DNA of 6,373 nt from Arcanobacterium_A sp034173665 (GCA_034173665.1 JAXFDG010000070.1:1-6373); one strand, 5' to 3'; numbered from the stretch's first letter, positions 1 to 5,775 are shown. Numbers and translations are program-made. The notes: a model not told the origin generated them from the sequence alone.

Positions 1-2
1 CA

Positions 3-1052
3 TCTCAACGCCGTGCCTTGGAAGATATTGTAAAAGTAAAAGTTATTGATCGGACGGCGTTAATTCTCGACATCTTCGCACAACACGCGAAATCTCGTGA
101 AGGTAAGGCGCAAGTTGAATTAGCTCAATTAGAGTATCTCCTTCCACGTTTACGTGGCTGGGGTGAATCAATGTCGCGTCAGGCAGGTGGTCGTGTCGCT
201 GCAGGTGCCGGTATTGGTTCACGTGGTCCTGGTGAAACAAAAATTGAACTTGATCGCCGGCGGATTCGTACCCGTATGGCGAAACTGCGTAAAGATATTG
301 AGCAGATGCGTCCTTCACGGGAAACTCAACGCAGTTCCCGGCGGAAAAATAAAATTCCGGCAGCAGTAGTAGTGGGGTATACCAACGCGGGGAAGTCATC
401 TTTGCTTAATACCTTAACTGAGGCGGGAGTGCTGGTGGAAAATGCACTCTTTGCGACGCTCGATCCAACGGTGCGGAGAACTTTTACCCCGGAAGGGCGC
501 GAATATACACTCACTGATACGGTTGGTTTTGTACGCTCGCTGCCAACCCAGTTAGTGGAGGCGTTCCGGTCAACCTTGGAAGAGGTTGGCGAAGCTGACT
601 TACTCGTACACGTGGTGGATGCTTCACATCATGATCCGCTTGGGCAAATTGCAGCAGTGCATGAAGTATTGCGGGACGTTCCAGGAGCTTTAGATTTGCC
701 GGAGCTGATTGTGCTTTCCAAACTAGATTTGGCTGACCCAATCGATATTACGGTTTTGCGTTCAAAACTTCCGGGAGCAATTGCAGTAAGTGCAGTAACT
801 GGAGTCGGGATCCCTGAGCTAAAGGCGCGAATTGCGGAAATGCTTCCGCATCCACAGCGTGAAATTTCGCTACTTATTCCATATTCAAGAGGAGACTTAG
901 TAGCCAAAATTCATGCCGATGGTACCGTGCGTGAGGAACGCTTTGAAGCCGAAGGAACTTTGATTGAGGCAATTGTGACTGATGAAATGTTAGGCATTTT
1001 GCAGGCAGAATTAGGTTATGACGCTTTTCGTAGTTCTTCTCTGCAGGAGTGA
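3..1052 (+). CDS. hflX: GTPase HflX, C-terminal part (5' end outside window)
   Basis: HflX is a ribosome-associated GTPase of the TRAFAC/OBG-like class that splits stalled or stress-inactivated 70S ribosomes. The reading frame is open from base 3 and already encodes conserved HflX sequence (LEDIVKVKVIDRTALILDIF) before the first possible start, so the gene begins upstream; the TTG at 18 is not a real start. About 349 codons are visible. They include the end of the N-terminal domain, the Gly-rich SRGPGETKIE linker, a basic coiled segment, and the G domain: G1 GYTNAGKSS (375-401), the FATLDPT switch I region, G3 DTVGF (516-530), G4 SKLD (717-728) and G5 SAVTG (789-803). The C-terminal domain follows. 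G4 reads SKLD where NKxD is usual, which is a mild oddity. The helicase gene starts 6 nt after the stop, so the two are probably cotranscribed. Family assignment is secure. Confidence 0.96.
   Translation, partial: SQRRALEDIVKVKVIDRTALILDIFAQHAKSREGKAQVELAQLEYLLPRLRGWGESMSRQAGGRVAAGAGIGSRGPGETKIELDRRRIRTRMAKLRKDIEQMRPSRETQRSSRRKNKIPAAVVVGYTNAGKSSLLNTLTEAGVLVENALFATLDPTVRRTFTPEGREYTLTDTVGFVRSLPTQLVEAFRSTLEEVGEADLLVHVVDASHHDPLGQIAAVHEVLRDVPGALDLPELIVLSKLDLADPIDITVLRSKLPGAIAVSAVTGVGIPELKARIAEMLPHPQREISLLIPYSRGDLVAKIHADGTVREERFEAEGTLIEAIVTDEMLGILQAELGYDAFRSSSLQE
1045..1049 (+). promoter_or_regulatory. Shine-Dalgarno site for the helicase gene
   Basis: AGGAG lies inside the last codons of hflX, 9 nt before the GTG at 1059. 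It supports that GTG as the helicase start and suggests translation of the two genes is coupled. Confidence 0.7.
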
Positions 1053-1058
1053 ATCTAA

Positions 1059-3149
1059 GTGCGGGAAGAATCAGTTGAAGCAGTTTTAGGTGCGGGAAAT
1101 CTGGGATTAGAATCTGAAGACGCGAATCTGGAAGCAGAAGTTCAAAATAAAAAACAAGAATCTGGAAAAGCGGAAGAAATAGAACCCAAAAACGCGGAAC
1201 TGTCAGCTGCAGCTCCGGATGAAATTTCGGAAGTGTTTTCACAGGTGATATCCGAGCTTGGTGGTTCGTATCGGGCTGGACAAGCCGAAATGGTGCGGCA
1301 AGTTTGGGATGCTCTCAATAATGATGGGCATTTAATGGTGCAGGCGGGCACTGGTACTGGAAAGTCTTTAGGGTATCTTGTGCCAGCCATTTATGCAGCT
1401 TTAGTTAATGGGAAGCGAACTGTTATTTCCACTGCAACTATTGCGCTGCAACGGCAAATTATGGTGAAAGATGCTCCTGCTGTAACTAAGGCTTTGCAGG
1501 CCCAAACCGGGAAAACTGCCAGAATCGCTTTGCTGAAGGGCTGGAATAATTATGTCTGTCAGCGCAAAGTTGATGGTGGTTATCCAGAGGAGGGAGCTTT
1601 ACTCTCACGTGCGGAGGGCACTATTGGTGCAACTGCTCGTGGTGCGGAAGTAGTTCGTGCACGAGAATGGGCGAGCACTACGGATACTGGTGATCGTGAT
1701 GATTTAAATCCGGGAGTTTCGGAATTTGCTTGGAACCAGATTTCAGTATCGAAACGTGAATGTCTTGGTGAGAGTTGCAGTTTTCGCGATACATGTTTTC
1801 CGATGCTGGCACGTAAGAATGCACAAGAGGCCGACGTCGTCGTTACAAATCATTCCATTCTTGGGGTGGCTGCTACTGGGAATCCAATTTTGCCTGATGT
1901 GGATGCTTATATTGTAGACGAAGCGCATGATTTGGCGGATCGTGTTACTGAACAGTTATCTGCAGTGCTTTCAAAATTTGATTTGTCTGCCGTGGCACGG
2001 ATGATGCGTAGTGCGGGACTTTCTGACAGTGAATTAAGTGAGTTGATTGATGAATTTCAGTCCACTCTTGAAGAAATCGGGGAAGGCCGATTGGCGGTTC
2101 TTCCTGATCATTTGATTGACTTTTTTCTTCGACTCCAAGGAGCTATTCAGGATGCTTTCCTGCAACTTCAGGATTTCAAAACAAAGGATGAAACTTTACT
2201 TGCAACGAAGCAGGTTTTACGTGCACGCCTGACTGAGATTACTGAGATTGCTGATTTAGTGCTCGGGGATCGAATTACTTCTGGACGGGTAGTTGCCTGG
2301 ATTTCCCAAGGTAACGACGACGTGGCTCGTTTTTGTACTGCCCCTTTAGACGTTTCGGGGGTGCTTGGCTCAGAGCTCTTTGCTGAGCGGGCAACTATTT
2401 TAACCTCTGCTACTTTACAGGTAGGGGGAAGTTTTAACGCTGTAGCGGCGCGGGTTGGTTTTTTACGTTCGGAGGTTACGCAATGGGAAGGCGTGGATGT
2501 AGGTAGTCCTTTTAATCCTCAGCGGCAGGGGTTCCTTTATTGTCCGGATGATTTAGCTGCGCCTAGTGTTCAAGGATATGGCGATGAAACCCTTGAACGT
2601 ATTGTTGAACTGATTGATGCTGCTGAAGGTGGTGCGTTATGTTTATTCACTTCACGTGGGGCCGTGGAGCGTGCCGCTGAGTATTTGCGTGAGCATACAG
2701 ACTTTAAGTTCCTCGTGCAGGGGGAAGGGAATCTTCCAGAGTTAATTGAAGAGTTTCGCGATGATCCTTATGCTTGTCTGCTCGGAACTGCGTCTTTGTG
2801 GCAGGGAGTGGATGTTCCCGGTTTGACGAATCGCCTCGTGATTATTGATCGAATTCCTTTTCCGCGACCGAATGATCCGCTAGTACAGGCACGTACAGAA
2901 GCTGCCCGGCTGCAGGGGCGAAATAGTTTTCTTGAAGTTTCTGCGAATTATGCGGCATTAATGTTGGCTCAGGGAGCCGGCCGATTATTGCGATCTATGG
3001 AAGATCTTGGTGTGGTGGCAATTCTTGATTCACGATTAATCACAAAACAGTATGGTGGATATTTACGGGCTTCACTACCGAAGTTTTGGGAGACGAGCGA
3101 CAAAGAATTGGTGCTAAAAAATCTCCGAAATTTAGTGAAGCGACTTTAA
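1059..3149 (+). CDS. dinG: DinG/XPD-type ATP-dependent DNA helicase with Fe-S cluster
   Basis: This 696-residue superfamily 2 helicase belongs to the DinG/XPD group, ATP-driven 5'-3' DNA helicases that act on recombination and repair intermediates, R-loops or G-quadruplexes. Visible motifs are Walker A AGTGTGKS (residues 96-103), DEAH (287-290), the LTSATL motif (448-453), motif V GTASLWQGVDVPG (576-588) and motif VI QGAGRLLRS (638-646). Four cysteines between motifs I and II (C167, C235, C240, C246) match a 4Fe-4S domain; the last three have the C-x4-C-x5-C spacing of E. coli DinG. The GTG start is backed by an AGGAG site. The first ~55 residues are an acidic, low-complexity extension ahead of the conserved domain (which starts near FSQVISELGG). 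The gene follows hflX by 6 nt and converges on lexA. I see no LexA box before it, so direct SOS control is not supported here. Actinobacteria have several DinG-like paralogues, so the symbol is a family label. Confidence 0.93.
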   Translation: MREESVEAVLGAGNLGLESEDANLEAEVQNKKQESGKAEEIEPKNAELSAAAPDEISEVFSQVISELGGSYRAGQAEMVRQVWDALNNDGHLMVQAGTGTGKSLGYLVPAIYAALVNGKRTVISTATIALQRQIMVKDAPAVTKALQAQTGKTARIALLKGWNNYVCQRKVDGGYPEEGALLSRAEGTIGATARGAEVVRAREWASTTDTGDRDDLNPGVSEFAWNQISVSKRECLGESCSFRDTCFPMLARKNAQEADVVVTNHSILGVAATGNPILPDVDAYIVDEAHDLADRVTEQLSAVLSKFDLSAVARMMRSAGLSDSELSELIDEFQSTLEEIGEGRLAVLPDHLIDFFLRLQGAIQDAFLQLQDFKTKDETLLATKQVLRARLTEITEIADLVLGDRITSGRVVAWISQGNDDVARFCTAPLDVSGVLGSELFAERATILTSATLQVGGSFNAVAARVGFLRSEVTQWEGVDVGSPFNPQRQGFLYCPDDLAAPSVQGYGDETLERIVELIDAAEGGALCLFTSRGAVERAAEYLREHTDFKFLVQGEGNLPELIEEFRDDPYACLLGTASLWQGVDVPGLTNRLVIIDRIPFPRPNDPLVQARTEAARLQGRNSFLEVSANYAALMLAQGAGRLLRSMEDLGVVAILDSRLITKQYGGYLRASLPKFWETSDKELVLKNLRNLVKRL

Positions 3150-3155
3150 AATAGT

Positions 3156-3206
3156 TTGGCTTTAAAAAAATTAAAGTATTAGTTCTTTAAACCAAGTTAT
3201 TTTTAA
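3156..3206. terminator. Weak AT-rich hairpin between convergent helicase and lexA
   Basis: TTGG-c-TTTAA (3156-3165) can pair with TTAAACCAA (3187-3195), and a smaller hairpin CTTTAA/TTAAAG (3160-3165 with 3171-3176) is nested in it. A T-rich stretch (GTTATTTTT) follows on the + strand. The position between two converging stop codons fits a shared terminator, but the stem is mostly A-T pairs. Confidence 0.35.
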
Positions 3207-4045
3207 AGTGAGCGCAAAACAGTGACCACTTTGCCGAGAATTGTTGCTTGATCACCCGGAATTGGAGCATATTCAGAGTTCCGGGGCAGGAGCCAGGAGT
3301 GTCCATCACGTCGCTGCCAGACTTTCACAGTTGCTTCGCCGTCGATCATAGCAGCTACAATTTCACCATTTTCGGCAGTTGATTGTTGCCGCACTACAAC
3401 CCAATCGCCGTCGCAGATAGCTGCATCAATCATGGAGTCTCCTTGTACAAGGAGCATGAACAGTTCACCTCCACCAGTAATTTGGCGGGGGAGAGTGAAG
3501 ACTTCGCGATGTTCTTCGGTGGCAGTAATTGGACCTCCCGCAGCAATTGTGCCAACAAGCGGAATTGAGACTGACTCACCTTCGGATTCAAATTCGCTTG
3601 TTAGTAGTTGAATTGTGTTTATCGTTAGGGAGTTATTTTCGGAATCAGTGGAAGTGGCTTCGAATTTACGGTTAACACCTGTAGGTTCGGCGGTGATATT
3701 TGTCGGGATGGCCTTAGCCTCATCCTGAACTTTGGCTGCCGTTTTAGAGACGCTGAGGGGTAGTGCCGCACTGATTTCGCTCTGAATTTCAATGCCGTTA
3801 TTGGCTAGAGTCTTTAGTCCAAGTTCGGTAACTTCAATTGTGCGCGAACGTCTTGAACCGCGGTTGATTAGTTGGAGCTTTTCAATCGCGTCTAACTGGT
3901 ATTTTACGGACGATGGTGAGGACAGGTCGACGGCGTCGGCAATTTCGCGAATAGTTGGGGGGAAGCCGTGAGTCTGAATTCCTTCTGCAATGCAGGCCAA
4001 GATACCTAACTGGCGCTTAGTTAGTTGCAAGGGAAGATTGCTCAT
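3203..4045 (-). CDS. lexA: SOS repressor LexA (S24 self-cleaving), long-linker form
   Basis: LexA represses DNA-damage genes and cleaves itself when RecA filaments form on single-stranded DNA. The N-terminal winged helix-turn-helix spans about residues 1-75, with recognition-helix region SSPSSVKYQL typical of actinobacteria. The C-terminal S24 peptidase domain starts near residue 160. The scissile bond is Ala169-Gly170 (in GTIAAGGP), the catalytic serine is S204 (GDSM) and the lysine K241 (ATVKVW); the 37-residue Ser-Lys spacing equals that of E. coli LexA (119/156). The ATG at 4045 has an AAAGG site 9 nt upstream (4055-4059), which supports this start. At 280 residues it is longer than common actinobacterial LexA proteins (roughly 210-260). 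The excess is a ~85-residue Ser/Thr/Ala/Glu-rich linker (about 76-160). Four LexA boxes lie 306-385 bp upstream, next to a distal promoter candidate, so autorepression probably acts there. Confidence 0.97.
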   Translation of the reverse strand: MSNLPLQLTKRQLGILACIAEGIQTHGFPPTIREIADAVDLSSPSSVKYQLDAIEKLQLINRGSRRSRTIEVTELGLKTLANNGIEIQSEISAALPLSVSKTAAKVQDEAKAIPTNITAEPTGVNRKFEATSTDSENNSLTINTIQLLTSEFESEGESVSIPLVGTIAAGGPITATEEHREVFTLPRQITGGGELFMLLVQGDSMIDAAICDGDWVVVRQQSTAENGEIVAAMIDGEATVKVWQRRDGHSWLLPRNSEYAPIPGDQATILGKVVTVLRSL

Positions 4046-4165
4046 TTCTGTCTACCTTTGTTTCCGGTTCGCTATTACTTTATGTTGCTAGCTTTTGCCG
4101 TGGGCTAGTTTTTCCGTTGTTTTGAATCTTATGTCAAGCCTCTGCAAATTTTGTCGTGGCTTTTC

Positions 4166-4233
4166 AGTAATTATTACTAAGTTTTAAAAGCAATTATTAC
4201 TAGTTTTCGTACTGGCTCAAAGTAATTATTTTG
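4166..4233. repeat. Three copies of an AT-rich near-palindrome AGTAATTATTACT
   Basis: Copy 1 (4166-4178) is a perfect odd palindrome, AGTAAT-T-ATTACT. Copy 2 (4189-4201, AGCAATTATTACT) differs at one base. Copy 3 (4221-4233, AGTAATTATTTTG) differs at three bases on the right side. Start-to-start spacings are 23 and 32 bp. Copies 1 and 2 are both followed by a short A/G step and TTTT. They look like binding sites for an unidentified dimeric regulator but could also be AT-rich chance similarity. They do not resemble the LexA box. Confidence 0.45.
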
Positions 4234-4247
4234 GAGCTATAGCGCAT
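4200..4247 (-). other. Possible 15-codon leader ORF in the lexA 5' leader
   Basis: On the minus strand an ATG (first base at 4247) opens 15 codons, MRYSSKIITLSQYEN, ending at TAG (4200-4202). AGGAG (complement of 4258-4262) lies 10 nt upstream. That site sits in one arm of an 8-bp perfect hairpin (complement of 4254-4261 with 4233-4240), with the AUG in the 13-nt loop. The peptide resembles nothing I know. It matters only if transcription starts upstream, at the distal lexA promoter candidate. Chance occurrence is quite possible. Confidence 0.2.
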
Positions 4248-4324
4248 TTTGGGATAGCTCCTAATTGCTTTGAGGCAATGACTTTGAAAATTTGAAAACC
4301 CTGACTGATTCAATTGTTTTATAC

Positions 4325-4353
4325 AGCATATCTTGCATTTTCCAAGATTTCAA
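4325..4353 (-). promoter_or_regulatory. Candidate distal lexA promoter
   Basis: Read on the minus strand, TTGAAA (complement of 4348-4353) and TATGCT (complement of 4325-4330) are separated by 17 bp. An overlapping alternative is TTGGAA (complement of 4340-4345), a 16-bp spacer and TATAAA (complement of 4318-4323). The first -35 overlaps LexA box 1, so LexA binding would block it. Either choice gives lexA a leader of about 270 nt. Confidence 0.45.
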
Positions 4354-4364
4354 ACATTTGTTCT
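4351..4364. promoter_or_regulatory. LexA box 1 (lexA-proximal)
   Basis: CAAACATTTGTTCT matches the actinobacterial SOS box CGAAC-N4-GTTCG with two mismatches, one in each half-site. It overlaps the -35 of the candidate lexA promoter. Confidence 0.65.
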
Positions 4365-4371
4365 AAGTTCC

Positions 4372-4385
4372 CGAACAAATGTTCT
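4372..4385. promoter_or_regulatory. LexA box 2
   Basis: CGAACAAATGTTCT matches CGAAC-N4-GTTCG with one mismatch, at the last base. Its centre is 21 bp (two helical turns) from box 1, so the two sites face the same side of the DNA. Confidence 0.85.
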
Positions 4386-4398
4386 GGACAAATGTTCG
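4385..4398. promoter_or_regulatory. LexA box 3
   Basis: TGGACAAATGTTCG has a perfect right half and two mismatches in the left half. It shares one base with box 2, with centres 13 bp apart. Its left half coincides with the candidate -35 (TGGACA, 4385-4390) of the rightward promoter. Confidence 0.7.
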
Positions 4399-4413
4399 AA
4401 TATGTATTATTGT
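4385..4413 (+). promoter_or_regulatory. Candidate promoter of the SOS membrane gene
   Basis: TGGACA (4385-4390) and TATTGT (4408-4413) are 17 bp apart; TATTAT (4405-4410) is an alternative -10. Transcription would start near 4420, about 20 nt before the ATG. LexA box 3 covers the -35 and box 4 the expected start site, so tight repression is expected. Confidence 0.55.
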
Positions 4414-4415
4414 TT

Positions 4416-4429
4416 AGAACAGATGTTCG
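4416..4429. promoter_or_regulatory. LexA box 4
   Basis: AGAACAGATGTTCG matches the SOS box with one mismatch, at the first base. It ends 13 nt before the start codon at 4443, directly before the ribosome binding site. Its centre is 31 bp (about three turns) from box 3. Confidence 0.85.
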
Positions 4430-4442
4430 AGAAAGGTTTGAG

Positions 4443-5150
4443 ATGTCTGCAATTGATTATGGAACTTATCGTTCAAGGGCTGTGTCGGCAAACTCGCGTG
4501 TTCGCTTTGCGGTAGTTGATGCTGGGGCTCAAGATTTATCAGGCTCTGAAGTTCGAGAGTTGAACGCTCTTAAGGCTTCCGGAGATGCAGTGCAGACGAC
4601 GACTTTGCCTGGGGCGTCTCGCATTAATTCCGCTCATCTTGAATCTAATCAGAATTTTTCTGCGTCAGTACACCGCTCACTTGTTCGTCCTGATCGTCCG
4701 CAATCTCGTTCCGGAGTTGCTTTTGGGGTAGTGGCTACGCCTATGAGCGCGCTCTCTCCGGAAACTGACTCTTATATTGTTAAACCTGCCCGGGATCACG
4801 CCAGTGTAAATATTGTAAATAAGAGTGTATCGGAACGGGGACGGGCTGGTGTTTTTTTGGCAGGGGAAAAGGCTGCGAAGAATAATATTGTGGCAAGGTC
4901 AGCTGTAGTAAGTTCTCGCTCTTACCGTTCAACTTCTGTTGTAAGTGCAAATGTTGTAGCTGCAGAAGCACAAATAATTTCGGCAATAAAGTTATTAGCT
5001 ATTTTGATTGTAATGATGGCAATGTTTGCAATTGGGGTGAGTGTGGCTGGAACAGTTTTTACTAATGGAGATGTTGCTGCTGCGGATGTTGTGCTAGATA
5101 ACTCTATTAACATAGTCGAAAATTTGCCATCTTTGATTAGAAACAGCTAA
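4443..5150 (+). CDS. SOS-controlled single-span membrane protein, putative division suppressor
   Basis: I do not recognise this 235-residue protein by sequence. The ATG at 4443 is chosen because GAAAGG (4431-4436) lies 6 nt upstream; a longer frame from 4314 would run through the LexA boxes. Residues 1-180 are low-complexity, rich in Ser, Ala, Val and Arg (16 Arg before the span), without Cys, and probably disordered and cytoplasmic. One clear membrane segment follows (about 184-206, LLAILIVMMAMFAIGVSVAG), then a short tail of ~29 residues ending NLPSLIRNS. The positive-inside rule predicts N-in/C-out. No signal peptide, LysM or enzyme motif is visible. The slot between lexA and nrdR is that of DivS (Corynebacterium) and Rv2719c/ChiZ (Mycobacterium), and the LexA boxes argue for damage induction. 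By position and architecture I infer an SOS-induced inhibitor of division. The lack of an outer LysM domain sets it apart from the ChiZ and YneA types. nrdR follows after 10 nt. Confidence 0.85.
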   Translation: MSAIDYGTYRSRAVSANSRVRFAVVDAGAQDLSGSEVRELNALKASGDAVQTTTLPGASRINSAHLESNQNFSASVHRSLVRPDRPQSRSGVAFGVVATPMSALSPETDSYIVKPARDHASVNIVNKSVSERGRAGVFLAGEKAAKNNIVARSAVVSSRSYRSTSVVSANVVAAEAQIISAIKLLAILIVMMAMFAIGVSVAGTVFTNGDVAAADVVLDNSINIVENLPSLIRNS

Positions 5151-5160
5151 TTTGGGCTGT

Positions 5161-5610
5161 ATGCATTGCCCATTTTGTAGAAATTCAGATTCGCGCGTTG
5201 TCGATAGTCGAACTACTGATGATGGTAATTCAATTCGTCGTCGACGTGAATGTCCATCTTGTAAACGTCGTTTCACCACAACTGAGACAGCTTCACTGAC
5301 TGTGGTGAAAAGGTCTGGTGCAACAGAAGCATTTAGTCGCGATAAAATTATTTCCGGAGTTGGTAAGGCATGTCAGGGACGTCCTGTAACCGATGATCAA
5401 CTTGCAGTATTAGCGCAGCAGGTTGAAGAAAGTGTTCGTGCAAGTGGTCTCTCACAAATTGAAGCCTATGATATTGGCTTGGCAATTCTCGAGCCACTCC
5501 GCTCGCTAGATACTATTGCTTATCTGCGATTCGCTTCCGTGTATTCAAACTTTGATTCACTTGAGGATTTTGAAAAAGCTATTGAAAAACTCCGGGAAGC
5601 GCAGCAGTAA
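5161..5610 (+). CDS. nrdR: Transcriptional repressor NrdR
   Basis: NrdR is a zinc- and nucleotide-binding repressor of ribonucleotide reductase genes; it binds ATP/dATP through an ATP-cone and adjusts dNTP synthesis. The ATG at 5161 gives 149 residues starting MHCPFC, the standard NrdR N-terminus and normal family length; a TTG at 5152 would add only three residues. The zinc ribbon uses C3, C6, C31 and C34 (ECPSCKRRF). The ATP-cone runs from about residue 46 (LTVVKRSG) to 136 and includes AYLRFASVYSNFDSLEDFEK. No good Shine-Dalgarno site precedes the ATG, and the SOS gene ends 10 nt upstream, so translational coupling and cotranscription are likely. The last eight codons form one arm of a strong hairpin. 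I saw no NrdR box in the window. Confidence 0.97.
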   Translation: MHCPFCRNSDSRVVDSRTTDDGNSIRRRRECPSCKRRFTTTETASLTVVKRSGATEAFSRDKIISGVGKACQGRPVTDDQLAVLAQQVEESVRASGLSQIEAYDIGLAILEPLRSLDTIAYLRFASVYSNFDSLEDFEKAIEKLREAQQ

Positions 5611-5640
5611 TTTCCTGTGCTGGCTCCCCGGAGTCTTAAT
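5585..5640. terminator. Strong hairpin terminator at the nrdR / acyl-CoA ligase junction
   Basis: ACTCCGGG (5589-5596) pairs perfectly with CCCGGAGT (5627-5634). The stem extends inward after one mismatch by AGC/GCT (5598-5600 with 5623-5625), and after a one-base bulge by CAGCA/TGCTG (5602-5606 with 5618-5622), leaving an 11-nt loop that holds the nrdR stop codon. On the minus strand it is followed by TTTTT (complement of 5585-5589), a good intrinsic terminator for the acyl-CoA ligase transcript. On the + strand the tract is poorer (CTTAATTTA), so termination after nrdR may be partial. Confidence 0.7.
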
Positions 5641-5775
5641 TTATGCGGCTTGCTTATTTAGTTCTTGTGGTCTTGTGGTGCTGCAAAATCATTTATTAAA
5701 AGTAGCATCACTTCCGATAACTGTAACGTTTCTCCGTCAGTTTGCTTACCGCAAAGTTTAGATTTTAAGTAAGTG
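5611..5775. other. Convergent intergenic region with a possible 18-codon hydrophobic ORF
   Basis: Between the stops of nrdR and the ligase gene lie 165 bp. Besides the terminator arm, a + strand ATG at 5643 opens 18 codons, MRLAYLVLVVLWCCKIIY, ending at 5699. GGAG (5630-5633) lies 9 nt upstream but inside the terminator stem. An 8-bp tandem repeat CTTGTGGT occurs within it (near 5664-5679). TGGTGCT/AGCATCA can form a weak hairpin. No known element is recognised and the small ORF may be chance. Confidence 0.4.

Larger units (their letters stand above)
4046..4442. other. Divergent regulatory region between lexA and the SOS membrane gene
   Basis: This 397-bp region holds no ordinary gene. Its right end (4325-4429) carries four LexA boxes and two back-to-back promoter candidates. 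The left ~270 bp would be the lexA 5' leader if the distal promoter is used; it holds an 8-bp perfect hairpin (4233-4261), a 5-bp hairpin (ATTGC/GCAAT, 4264-4279), a 15-codon ORF and three AT-rich near-palindromes. A minus-strand TTGACA (complement of 4132-4137) could be a -35 for a proximal lexA promoter, but I find no good -10 at 16-18 bp from it. Confidence 0.8.

Noticed and set aside
18..20. TTG as the hflX start
   Set aside because: Conserved HflX sequence is in frame at and before it, so the gene is cut by the window edge.
43..399. 118-codon minus-strand ORF inside hflX
   Set aside because: It lies opposite conserved HflX coding sequence, with no ribosome site or recognisable product.
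4058..4071. GTTCG half-site just upstream of the lexA start as a LexA box
   Set aside because: The other half (TTGTT) does not match CGAAC; only one half-site is present.
4314..4442. 43-codon upstream extension of the SOS gene from a TTG
   Set aside because: It would run through all four LexA boxes and the promoter; the ATG at 4443 has a well-placed GAAAGG site.
5152..5160. TTG start for nrdR three codons upstream
   Set aside because: NrdR proteins begin MHCPFC, which matches the ATG at 5161.
5516..5761. 81-codon + strand ORF overlapping the end of nrdR
   Set aside because: Most of it is a shifted reading of conserved nrdR codons; no start signal supports it.
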